This document shows, one piece after another, positions 15,904 through 24,400 of a stretch of DNA of 36,843 bases. Within the stretch, counting starts at the first letter, position 1, and every line of letters starts with the position of its first letter. This DNA comes from Candidatus Omnitrophota bacterium (GTDB lineage Bacteria > Omnitrophota > Gorgyraeia > B26-G9). Below the pieces are notes generated by a model, which saw only the letters and a program-made list of their open reading frames with translations, made no database searches and was not told the DNA's origin. Both the position numbers and the translations under genes were made by a program. The stretch is taken from assembly GCA_022013205.1 (NCBI GenBank), contig JAKLQT010000244.1:1-36843 (forward strand). The letters are read 5' to 3'.

Positions 15904-18813
15904 TCAAATCGATTGGGCAATAAAAAATTCGTTATTTTTAATTTTAAATGCGGTTACGGCACAAGGCATAACATCCGAAACGGGAATATCTCTCAAAAGA
16001 TGCCCGGCCATTTCTTCAACTTCCAGATTGGTAATATTAAGAGCCTCTCTAACGCGTTCTAAAGAAATACCACTTGTCATACACGCTCGGATATAAGTAT
16101 CTATTTCCTTTCCCAGATTAAATCGCTCAGCAATATATTCCCAGGCAGAAGCTTTCCCGTCAATTATCTGTCTTACCCGCAATAGCTCTTTAGCAAAAAA
16201 AATCCTCATTTGCCTACTGCCGCAATCAGAAATCACTTTAATTAACCTGCTAATATCCAAATTGCTTTTGGCTAAAAATTTTTCTATTTTTGCTATTTCA
16301 CGTTTTAATTCATCATCAGATGATTTACCGGCAACTGTTTTTAATATCTCTCGCATTAATAACAAACTCTCCAAAGAAAACATAAAAAGGCCAATGTTTT
16401 TCTCCGCTTCGGCGACATCTGATGTCAGTTCTGCCTGAAACGCTATTTTATTTTTTATTCTCTCCAGATAAACATTCACATCCTTTATCTGTGTATCTAT
16501 AAAATTACCATAAAGTTGTATAATCTTATCTCTGTCTTCACGGTTTTTGTTGAACCCAAAATTATCAGAATCATTATAAACAAGCATGTAAACCAACGCT
16601 TCATTAATAACCGCCTCTATTGGAAAACGTTCCTCATTTATTAATGAGGAAAATCTTCCTCCTATCTTCTGAGTCGACACCCTGCTCAGATTCTGCCTAT
16701 ACCATACCGGAACCACAATATTTGATTCAGGGAAACCATCAATAAAACTCATTTTAAATATTAAGCCTTCTTCTTTAAAATCAGGCCGTGAGATTAAATT
16801 ACGAAAACTCGGAGTATGGACATAATATTCCAAGAAATTATTTCCCCATGCCCCAAAGAATCTGTAACTCTTGGCCAAAGAATAAATTCTAAAAAAAGAA
16901 TCCCAAAAATCGGCCCATGTGGTATCAGAATTGATTAGTATAAAAAAATTTGTATTTTTAATTTTGTATTTCTCGCATAATTCGATAACCCGTTCTACAT
17001 CATTCATGGAATAACCAAGTTTTCCCCCTTTACCCAAACGACGGATTTCCCTGTCAGTAAAACCATCTACTCCAATTGCGATTCTTCCCAATCCGTTAAT
17101 CTTTGCCAATGACTCGAACAGTGATTCATCAATAATCTTTTTCCCATCTCTTTTTTTGAAAAAGCTATTCACCGAAACCGCTAATGAACCGCAGGTAAGC
17201 CCCAATCCCTGGGTGATTTTCAAAATCTCCATCCCACGGGATTTCTGGATAAACATATCGTCATCAACAAACCAGACAGTCAGGGCTTGTTTAAATTCCG
17301 CAGACAATTCATTTCCTTCATAAAGAGCAGACACCCTTTCTTTATATGCCGTTAAAAATTCCTTCACGCTGTCCACGGAAAATGTCCTGTATACCGGCCC
17401 CATAATCTGAGCGCAAAAACTACACCGGTAAGGGCATCCCCGGCTGGTAATCAATGTTAACCCATACTGAACATCCGATTTATTCAGAAAACCAAAATCA
17501 ATTTTAAACTCTTTCATCGCCTCATCAAGATTATAAAAATAATTCAGATAATCAAGATTTGCAGCAAGGCTAGTTTTACCGAACCGCAAATAGGCGCCAA
17601 ATAACGGTGTTAATTTAAAAGCTGTCTGCCGGGATAAATCCTGAGAGGCTTTCTGTCCTGCCAAAGAAACAAGCGCCTTTTTAAACACACCTTCTGCTTC
17701 TCCGGCAATAATCACATTTGCCTCTGGGATATGCTGAGCAAGCAAATCCGGAGCCAGCGTAACCGAAGGCCCTCCCAGAGCTATAACTACGTCTTTATTT
17801 ACCGCGCGGATAGCACGCACAAAATCCTGAACTGCCTTAATTTCATTGAGGGAAGGCGTAATCATTGATATAGCCATCACATCAATCTTCTCCAGATTAA
17901 TACATTCAATAATCCGGCTATTTTCCGCGTCAGTCGTGCCTTTTACGAATGAAATATTCATCCCTTCTTTTCTTAAACTCATTGCTAAAAACATATTCCC
18001 CAAAGAAGGCCCGGCAAGTGTCTCCGTCCGCGCATCGCGGGCATCAAAAAAATCGACAAAAAGCACGGAAGGTGATTTTTTGTTTTTCTTCAAAGGCATT
18101 TCAATATTTTTTCTAACCATTGTTTCTGTTTTTATACCGGCCATACCGTTAAATGCTTCCGCAATCAATGCCTGGATACGCTCTTTCTCCGCAAAGATAA
18201 GATTAATTCCAATATTTATCTGTAAAAAACAAGAATCTCTGCTTGATTTTATGGTAATTCCCTGCACATCATCACGAATCGTAATCTCGCCAAATACATC
18301 TTGCACTCTAAAACGCCTAAAAAATTCTTCCGCAATAAGCGACTGTATTCTCATCTTAGCCGCTTCCTTTTGCTGAGATGATTTTTCCGCTTCATAATCC
18401 TTACTCTCTTCCCTGACAAACCACGTCCCGGGAAAACCAATTGTTTGTTCCACCGGCAGATTATCTTTAGCACGAATAATCCTGCCTCCCGCGTCGAACT
18501 GAACCCTTGTTCTCTGGGGATAAATATTATATTTCTTTTGTTTAAGCTTTGATAATCGCAACTGCGGCAAATTGGTTATTTCATGGCCAATTTGTAACCC
18601 GCTACCCGGATTATAGCTGATGCCAAACTGGCCATAATCACTGTATGCTTTCTGAAATAATTCCTTATTTATTTCAAGCTGAGGGCTTAAACTGGTTACA
18701 ATCTTTCCGCACCTATCATTATCAGTGAAAGATAAATCACTAAATCCAAAATCCAGCATCATAAAAGCATGGATAAGCGCTAATGAAATTATTTTAAATA
18801 ACCTTTTATTCAT
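15904..18813 (-). CDS. B12-binding radical SAM protein with family leader and tail (969 aa)
   Basis: Residues 1-25 are the family leader (MNKRLFKIISLALIHAFMML, then DFGFS), and TSLSPQLEI (40-48) is the box. Residues about 248-385 form a Rossmann-like cobalamin-binding domain (SVLFVDFFDARD, MAISMITPSLNEI, VVIALGGPSVTLAP, VIIAGEAEG). From 450 a radical SAM core follows with C460, C464 and C467 in GCPYRCSFC, then GRIAIGVDGFTDREIRRLGK. The order B12 domain then radical SAM matches the large B12-dependent methyltransferase/cyclase class. A helical C-terminal region ends KNNEFFIAQSI, a variant tail. Radical SAM enzymes need reduced [4Fe-4S] clusters and normally stay in the cytoplasm, so an export-type leader is odd. 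Substrate unknown. No clear promoter of its own. Confidence 0.82.
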   Translation of the reverse strand: MNKRLFKIISLALIHAFMMLDFGFSDLSFTDNDRCGKIVTSLSPQLEINKELFQKAYSDYGQFGISYNPGSGLQIGHEITNLPQLRLSKLKQKKYNIYPQRTRVQFDAGGRIIRAKDNLPVEQTIGFPGTWFVREESKDYEAEKSSQQKEAAKMRIQSLIAEEFFRRFRVQDVFGEITIRDDVQGITIKSSRDSCFLQINIGINLIFAEKERIQALIAEAFNGMAGIKTETMVRKNIEMPLKKNKKSPSVLFVDFFDARDARTETLAGPSLGNMFLAMSLRKEGMNISFVKGTTDAENSRIIECINLEKIDVMAISMITPSLNEIKAVQDFVRAIRAVNKDVVIALGGPSVTLAPDLLAQHIPEANVIIAGEAEGVFKKALVSLAGQKASQDLSRQTAFKLTPLFGAYLRFGKTSLAANLDYLNYFYNLDEAMKEFKIDFGFLNKSDVQYGLTLITSRGCPYRCSFCAQIMGPVYRTFSVDSVKEFLTAYKERVSALYEGNELSAEFKQALTVWFVDDDMFIQKSRGMEILKITQGLGLTCGSLAVSVNSFFKKRDGKKIIDESLFESLAKINGLGRIAIGVDGFTDREIRRLGKGGKLGYSMNDVERVIELCEKYKIKNTNFFILINSDTTWADFWDSFFRIYSLAKSYRFFGAWGNNFLEYYVHTPSFRNLISRPDFKEEGLIFKMSFIDGFPESNIVVPVWYRQNLSRVSTQKIGGRFSSLINEERFPIEAVINEALVYMLVYNDSDNFGFNKNREDRDKIIQLYGNFIDTQIKDVNVYLERIKNKIAFQAELTSDVAEAEKNIGLFMFSLESLLLMREILKTVAGKSSDDELKREIAKIEKFLAKSNLDISRLIKVISDCGSRQMRIFFAKELLRVRQIIDGKASAWEYIAERFNLGKEIDTYIRACMTSGISLERVREALNITNLEVEEMAGHLLRDIPVSDVMPCAVTAFKIKNNEFFIAQSI

Positions 18814-19080
18814 ACTTCAGCCCTCTGCCATCATCCTTCAAGAAATCCCTCCCAGTTTCCATAAATTTCAATAAATTTCCAACAATTCCTTATTTCTCAG
18901 TTTTAATTTAATTTCAATCAATTTCCACGAGTTTCTAATAATTTCTAATTTCTCTCTCTGTCCCAGCGAACGCAGAGAGCGATCGTCCATCGGACTTCGG
19001 CTTGCAGCCTGCAGCAGCGTGTCAGCCATCAGCTATCAGCTATCAGCCATGAGCTATGAGCTATGAGCCAACGAAGCCAT
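18814..19080. repeat. Repeat-rich spacer upstream of the radical SAM gene
   Basis: Positions 18814-18940 are nearly repeated at 21212-21345 and partly at 15800-15835. They contain AT-rich 10-nt units of the type nAnAAATTTC (18858-18890). A short inverted repeat CTCTCTG (18954-18960) / CAGAGAG (18973-18979) follows. No gene is present. The 969-residue gene may be read through from the gene ending at 19081, or have an unrecognised promoter here. Confidence 0.5.
19024..19072. repeat. Heptamer repeat AGCYAT[CG], seven units
   Basis: Seven back-to-back 7-nt units, AGCCATC, AGCTATC, AGCTATC, AGCCATG, AGCTATG, AGCTATG and AGCCAAC, lie just downstream of the family gene that stops at 19081. The preceding GGCTTGCAGCCTGCAGCAGC (18999-19018) belongs to the related GGCTTGC type. 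Confidence 0.85.
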
Positions 19081-20200
19081 TTATATCGCCTGCCCTATCA
19101 ATTCCAAGGCTAAAATTTCAGGACACAGCGCCGGCAATTCGGGAGCTGCCAGCAACTGCATTTTTTTCTCCGCCACGCCAAGCTGTTCCTCCAGCTTAGG
19201 CAAGGCGTTTTTCGGATCGCCAGTACGGATTTCCGTCTTCCACTCGCCGGCTAAATAAGGTTGCCGGCTCTTCTTCCGTAATTTTTACGGCAAAAACGCG
19301 CTTCTCCGGCACAGTCACCAATGCCGGACGCGGAAATAATTCCGAGAGATGCTGCCACCATTCTTTGAGCTTGTCTTTCAGCTTGTTCCTAAGCGAAATG
19401 TAATTTTTCAGCGGCCAAATTACGTAAGAATACGGCCAAATTAGCGGCATGATCGCCAGGGATAAATGCGGCTCATAAAAGTAAAGATGCAGATCGCCTT
19501 TCCAGTCTACGGCAAAGGCTTTGGGCCGGCTGAATTCCCGTTTCAGCGTCTTGTTTTCGTTTTGCGGATCATCCGCGAAAAGCTCAAGGTCACCTTGATA
19601 AAACACCAGCAGCCCGCGGCCATCCTCATAATTTTCATTAATATGTTTAGCTAAGAGCTCAACATAAAAAGCAACAACAAACACACCAGCGAGAGAAGAA
19701 ACTAAATACGTCAGAGCATTGAAGTTAAACCCTTTGATAGTAGAGACAAAATAAACGACAATTTTAGCCACCAGAGACGCCCAACATCCGGCCCGAATTT
19801 CCATCAGATGCTCTCGAATATCTTCCGGCAAATCCTCAAAAGCAATAATAATTTTGCCTTTCGGCTGGTTATTATCCCCGCGCTTGCCGCTAGTTGCCTT
19901 CTGCGCATTCTGCGGGTTCTTCCTGCCGGAAACACCAGGAGATTCCGCCGGCAGAGCCATCCTCATCGCCCCGCTTACACCGCCGGATGCCGCAGCGAAA
20001 AATTCCAAGCCGCCGGACGAAAACTGCGAGCCACGGTCTGCCAGCCGCGAATAAGCCGTTTGAAACTGCTCCGCTCCGATTTGCACCTGCGGATTCAAAG
20101 TCTTTGGCTCAGCGACCCGGCCTGTGCCGCACCACGCGCAATCCATCACCAAAAATGCCTGGATTAATACAAACGCAATCAATCTGAATAATTTATTCAT
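19081..20200 (-). pseudogene. Leader/tail membrane protein broken by one frameshift (about 372 aa)
   Basis: The first frame (20200 to 19196) has the family leader (residues 3-25 identical to those of the 1852-residue protein), the TLNPQVQI box (34-41) and two membrane segments around VAKIVVYFVST and YLVSSLAGVFVVAFYVELL. It ends aberrantly in PYWRSEKRLA. A +1 shift near 19255-19262 opens a frame reading LAGEWKTEIRTGDPKNALPK and ending EILALELIGQAI at 19081-19083, the family tail. One inserted base therefore explains both the odd end and the stranded tail. It may be a real mutation or an assembly error. Function unrecognised. Promoter at 20292-20320; the start codon has no Shine-Dalgarno sequence. 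Confidence 0.72.
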
Positions 20201-20267
20201 TTTATTTTATTTTTTCCATTTTCAAAATACTTAATTCATTAAAATAAATAAAGTTATGATTATATCC

Positions 20268-20285
20268 CGCCATTTTTTAAAATGG
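20268..20285 (-). promoter_or_regulatory. Hairpin at the predicted 5' end of the mRNA
   Basis: GCCATTTT (20268-20275) and AAAATGGC (20278-20285) form a perfect 8-bp stem with a 2-nt gap. It begins about 7 bp downstream of the -10 box, so it would form the very 5' end of the transcript. The corresponding site upstream of the 1852-residue gene (about 27040-27055) is a degenerate version. Confidence 0.45.
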
Positions 20286-20291
20286 CATAAA

Positions 20292-20320
20292 AGTATACCA
20301 CATCTTTTCTCCCTTTGCAA
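20292..20320 (-). promoter_or_regulatory. Promoter of the frameshifted leader/tail gene
   Basis: On the minus strand TTGCAA (20320-20315), a 17-bp spacer ending TGG, then TATACT (20297-20292). It is almost identical to the promoter at 27059-27087, including the spacer phrase AGAAAAGAT. Confidence 0.75.
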
Positions 20321-20431
20321 AAAAAAGAATAAACATTTCATTACTGTAACACCTTATAATACAATGCGTTACACAAGCGTATCCGAGAGGTTAACCATTC
20401 TTTTGGCAGAAAAAACAAAAACCTGCGGCGA
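20321..20431 (-). repeat. Conserved upstream element, copy 2
   Basis: It matches 27088-27198 and 15265-15377. Shared plus-strand phrases include CATTTCATTACTGTAACACC, ATACAATGCGTTACA, ACCATTCTTTTGGCAG and AAAACAAAAACCTGCGGCG. The downstream 5' region (20200-20291) is also shared with 26968-27058. Confidence 0.65.
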
Positions 20432-20535
20432 ATAAATTGGTATTTACGATTAGTTTTGCGGCTCTCGCAATTTATTATGATTGTTGTTGCCCAAAAACCT
20501 TTACAGCGGAAAATCCTCTAATGATTCTTATCTAC
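20432..20535. other. Spacer between divergent promoters, no gene seen
   Basis: About 100 bp separate the conserved upstream element from the hicBA promoter. I see no operator-like palindrome, although a HicB lacking a DNA-binding domain might not need one. Confidence 0.3.
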
Positions 20536-20564
20536 TTGACTTATCTTAAAAAATATAGTATTCT
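20536..20564 (+). promoter_or_regulatory. hicBA promoter
   Basis: TTGACT (20536-20541), a 17-bp spacer, then TATTCT (20559-20564). It is followed by AGGAG (20572-20576) in front of the hicB ATG at 20585. Confidence 0.75.
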
Positions 20565-20584
20565 TTTTTATAGGAGAATTACAT

Positions 20585-20812
20585 ATGTTAAAACGATTTA
20601 AAGTAATAATCGAGCCGGAATCTGGAGGCGGGTATTCCGTGCATGTACCTGCACTCCCGGGGTGTGCTTCACAAGGCGAAACTATAGAAGAAACGATTTC
20701 TAATATCAAAGAAGCTATTGAATTATATATCTGGTCCCTTAAGGAAGATAAACTGCCCATTCCTGATTCTGATATAGAGGTAGAGTTAAGAGAAGTAGAA
20801 GTTTCAGTATGA
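20585..20812 (+). CDS. hicB: HicB-family antitoxin, short form (75 aa)
   Basis: The protein is a single HicB pseudo-RNase-H-like domain: FKVIIEPESGGGYSVHVPAL, PGCASQGETIEETISNIKEA, then a helix EAIELYIWSLKED and a short tail. It neutralises HicA by binding it. It lacks the C-terminal helix-turn-helix or ribbon-helix-helix domain of longer HicB proteins, so autoregulation through DNA binding is doubtful. It lies first in the operon, behind a strong promoter and AGGAG site. Its stop overlaps the hicA start (ATGA), ensuring coupled synthesis. Confidence 0.9.
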   Translation: MLKRFKVIIEPESGGGYSVHVPALPGCASQGETIEETISNIKEAIELYIWSLKEDKLPIPDSDIEVELREVEVSV

Positions 20813-21039
20813 GTAAACTGCCGCATGTCCGCGGAAAAGAAGTTATTCGTGTTTTGCAAAAGCACGGATTTTTTATTAAACGCCAAAGCGGTTCTCATGT
20901 AATCATGCGCCACCAAACCGATCTTAACCGCAGATGCATCATTCCCTTGCATAGCTCTCAAACCATAAAACCCGGCACATTATATTCTATCCTCAAAGGC
21001 GCCGGGATTTCTATAGAAGAATTTGTTAAACTTCTCTAA
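20809..21039 (+). CDS. hicA: HicA-family mRNA interferase toxin (76 aa)
   Basis: A double-stranded-RNA-binding-like fold with the family's catalytic His in GSHVIMRH, preceded by KEVIRVLQKHGFFIKRQ and followed by IIPLHSSQTIKPGTLYSILK. HicA toxins cleave mRNA when not bound by HicB. Length is normal and the catalytic region intact, so the toxin is probably active. The gene begins on the ATGA overlap with hicB. The cassette is on the opposite strand to its neighbours and lies beside a truncated leader gene, suggesting recent insertion. Confidence 0.92.
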   Translation: MSKLPHVRGKEVIRVLQKHGFFIKRQSGSHVIMRHQTDLNRRCIIPLHSSQTIKPGTLYSILKGAGISIEEFVKLL

Positions 21040-21097
21040 TAGAGATATTTTTTCCATTTAAGACCATCTCCTGCCACTGCCACCTCTTTCCTTACTT

Positions 21098-21126
21098 AGG
21101 GTCTGCTGAAAAACTCATCAGACCCT
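21098..21126 (+). terminator. Hairpin downstream of hicBA
   Basis: AGGGTCTGCTGA (21098-21109) pairs with TCATCAGACCCT (21115-21126) with one mismatch and a 5-nt loop. It lies about 60 bp after hicA. There is no T-run, so it may be a Rho-type stop, a general mRNA end hairpin or an insertion boundary. Confidence 0.45.
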
Positions 21127-21163
21127 GATTACAAAGATTAAAAACAAGATTACATGATTAAAT
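21127..21163. repeat. Heptamer-periodic GATTACA repeat
   Basis: GATTACA, AAGATTA, AAAACAA, GATTACA, TGATTAA are successive 7-nt units between the hicBA hairpin and the orphan leader, a distinct member of the heptamer repeats found elsewhere in the window. Confidence 0.5.
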
Positions 21164-21211
21164 ATAGACGGAAAAATCAAATGCAATTATTTTAAATATC
21201 CTTTTATTCAT
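21158..21211 (-). pseudogene. Orphan leader fragment of a leader/tail gene
   Basis: ATG at 21211 opens MNKRIFKIIAFDFSVYI and stops after 17 codons. The first 11 codons match the family leader (compare MNKRLFKIISLALIHAF of the radical SAM protein); the match ends abruptly at about 21180. The 140 bp before the ATG match the region before the radical SAM gene. The gene was therefore cut just inside its leader, and the hicBA side of the junction replaces the rest. Confidence 0.65.
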
Positions 21212-21350
21212 ACTTCAGCCCTTCTGCCATCATCCTTCAAGAAATCTCTCCCTGTTTCTATAAAATTTCAATGAATTTCTATCAATTTCCAACAATTCCT
21301 TATTTCTCAGTTTTAATTTAATTTCAATCAATTTCCACTAATTTCTTATT
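21181..21350 (-). repeat. Duplicated 5' region, copy of 18784-18940
   Basis: Plus-strand phrases CTTTTATTCATACTTCAGCC, CTGCCATCATCCTTCAAGAA and TTTCCAACAATTCCTTATTT occur in both copies in the same order. This documents duplication of at least 150 bp containing the start codon and leader. Confidence 0.75.
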
Positions 21351-21385
21351 TCTTGTTTTTCAGTTTTCTTCTAAGCCAAGAACCA

Positions 21386-21409
21386 TCAGCCATGAGCTAA
21401 TGAGCTAAG
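21386..21409. repeat. Heptamer repeat after the 1852-residue gene
   Basis: AGCCATG, AGCTA, ATGAGCTA, an imperfect AGCYATG run immediately after the stop codon at 21410-21412, like those after the stops at 15405 and 19081. Confidence 0.5.
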
Positions 21410-24400
21410 TTATATCGCCTGCTCGATAAGTTCCAAATTAATGGTTAAATTTTCTTCAAGTTTTACGCTTACGCTCTCTAATAACATTTTCACTTGAATC
21501 TCTGATGGATCATCCACTTTTACCATATGTACATCCGGCAGTGATTCGGCGGAGATTACTGCCTGCGATGGGTCGTTTTTACCAAATATAGCTGTACGCA
21601 AATCAAAATTACTCTCAATATCCGCCCTAAGAATTTCTTCTTCTGCAGCATCCTCGGTTTTATAAACCTTCTCCAGAGCATACTGTTCTTCAATTTCCTG
21701 TTCAGTTTTAGTATTCATCGGCTTTAGCAATAAATCAAAAAGCCCTGTTGAAACCACCGGCTGGGTTTGCTGATACAATCCCGCAGTAATAGTACCCGGC
21801 ACAGAATGTCCGTAACAATCAGAGTAGTCGAATTCAGAACGGCCGCGGAAGAGCTGGAACACATACTGTTCAATTGCCCCTTCTTTAACTTTATCATTTA
21901 CCGCCGGCCTGTATTGAGAACCCGCAACAGGCAAGCCGGTTTTTTGCGACAATATATCCAGCGCCGCATAGAGTTTGTCGATTTCTCTTACACCAAACTG
22001 CGTACTCTCTTCCACAAAGATATCCGCTTGTTTATTGCCATCCTTGTCCTCCAATATTCTCAGCCTGACTATCCTTCTGGTAATAACGTTTCTATTCTCA
22101 TCCAATAATACCACTGCCTTGTTTGTCCCGTTAACCACATAACCCGTAAGCCCCCTGCTTAAATTAGTGCCATAGGTACAGCTCTGGCATGCCGTTGAGC
22201 CGCGATAGTTTCCTATGTTAAATAGAATATAGAAGTCATCGGTAAACTCAATAGCCGCCTTATCTCCTTTTTCCGTTGTTATTACATACTGAAGAAGCTT
22301 TTCCCAATTTTTAATTTTTTCAATCCGCGATTTTAAACCAGCGAACCCATCAAGATTATGCAATTTTTCATAAAGAGTCTCTCCTTGAGCTTGTTCAAAT
22401 GCTTTTTTAAGCGCTGTTTGTTCTTTTACAGAAAGCTTATTAATCTCTATATCTATAATTTCATCTATAGTCTTTTTATAATCTTCGCTTTCATATTTCC
22501 ATTGCTTAAAACGACCGTCAATTTCCGCCTCAAGGGCAGCTAAAATATTTTCATAGATTTCCTTATCGGTAATGGACCTTAGATAAATATCTATCAGATT
22601 ATAAATGTTTCTTCCTTGATGATCTCTCCATTTAAATCTTGGATTATTTGCCGCGTAATTTCTTAATTTTTCAAGGAAGACAGATTCATTCCCTATAGAT
22701 ATAAATTTTTTAAATCGAGCTAACAAAACTTCGGCATCAATCATTGCTAATCGCTCTGATAGATCTTTTATTTTTGCGTCATTAATGTCTTTTCCGGATA
22801 AGAGATCATTCAAAATAGCTTCACTATTGCTCTCAAAGATTTCGTTGATAAGTTCTGGAAACAGTTTATCTTTAGATTTTTTATAAGTATCAATGACTTT
22901 TAAATACTGTTCCAGGTAATACATCAGTTCATCATAAAATCTCTCTGAATTCTCCGGAGAAGGAAAACCTTCTCTTTGCTCAATAGCTTCCAGAAGTTTT
23001 GCCAAAAGCTCACCGCTGCGATCATAATTCAATGTCAATAACAAAACCATCTGTTCATATAATTTGTTTTTAACCGTAGCTAACTGGTCATGTATATTTT
23101 TATTGGTGTTTAACGATCTAATCAATTGCCTGAAGGTATTCAGGGTTTTTGTATCTGAGTTTATCCGTAACAGTATTCCATAAAATATATGCGGGATTTG
23201 TGTTGTTATTTTCGACAATGTAATCTGTTGAAATAAGTTATTGATGTCTTCTTTAAAACATTTCAATTCTTCACCGGACAGTTTCGTAGCCGCATATTTT
23301 CTTTCCTGGTATAAATTTCGCAGCTGTTTAAATACCTCTTTCTGCTGTTTCTTATCTTGCAATCGAACGGCATTTTCTAAGTAATCATAAAAAACAGTAT
23401 TCTCAGCCAATAAATAACGGTTCTCCTCAAGAAAATATCTTATAAAAAGTGCCTTTCCACCAAGTGTTGTTAAATTGCCTCCATTTTTGAGTTCATCAAT
23501 TATCTTTAGAATTATTGTATTATCTGTCGTGATACCAAATAAAACTTTTAAACAAATCCTTAATTGACTCCCGGCTGGCTGCCCCAAAAACTGAGTTTGC
23601 AACTCGGAAAATAATTCATCTTTTTTTTCAATTGATAAAGCGTCAATGGCCTGAAATCCATCAGCGAGCATATCTTCTTTGGCTTCTTGCGAAATACTTT
23701 CCAGCTTAAATCTTAAGATATCCAATAAACTAAGATTGCTGCCTTCCGCAATAAGATTTAACCCAGGAAATTTCTGCGCCTTATCAATTTCTTCCAATAC
23801 GCTGATTAAATCTTCCACCGTCTTACCCTGCCTGCTCAACCCTTGAGAAACCGGCTCAAGCTGTTCGATCTTGGCTTGTAAAACAAATAAGTTAGACAAA
23901 ATCCAGCCTGCCTGTCTTATGATAAAGTCTGCGTTAGGCATGCCCTGCAACTGCTGTTTTACAGCATTCGTTATTTCTTCTAATGACTGCTTTGGGTCTT
24001 CTATAATTGTTCTGATGATTTTCTTAATATCTTCTATCGAAAGATATTTTAGCAGTTCGTTTATCGAAGAAATCTCGATTTTATATCGTTCCGGGTTATT
24101 TCTAAAAAACCGATCAAAAATCTCCTTGGCTTGCGAAATATTTTCCAAAGAGAATAAATATTCGAATAAGCTGTTTTTTTGATCCTCGCCGATCCTCATT
24201 TCAGCCGGATGAAGCGTCACTTCCCGGTTCAGGTTATAGGCAATCTCATTTAGTTGCGTTTTAAAAGCAGGCTCAGACAATCTTCCAAGAATGTTTTCAA
24301 TATCCTTTCTCTGGTCTTTTATAAACCTCGCAAGCTTTATATTGATTTTTAATGCCTTGGCAATTATTGCTTCCGGTGCAGCGTTAAGAATTTGTATTTT

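Noticed and set aside
15815-15907. Upstream extension of the leader remnant starting at 15907
   Set aside because: It overlaps the 3' end of the radical SAM gene and crosses repeat DNA; the leader itself begins after 15814.
19024-19072. Heptamer run considered as a CRISPR array
   Set aside because: The units are 7 nt, directly abutting and without spacers, and no cas genes are present.
20518-20961. 147-codon minus-strand frame opposite hicBA
   Set aside because: It is antisense to two well-recognised genes and contains no domain features.
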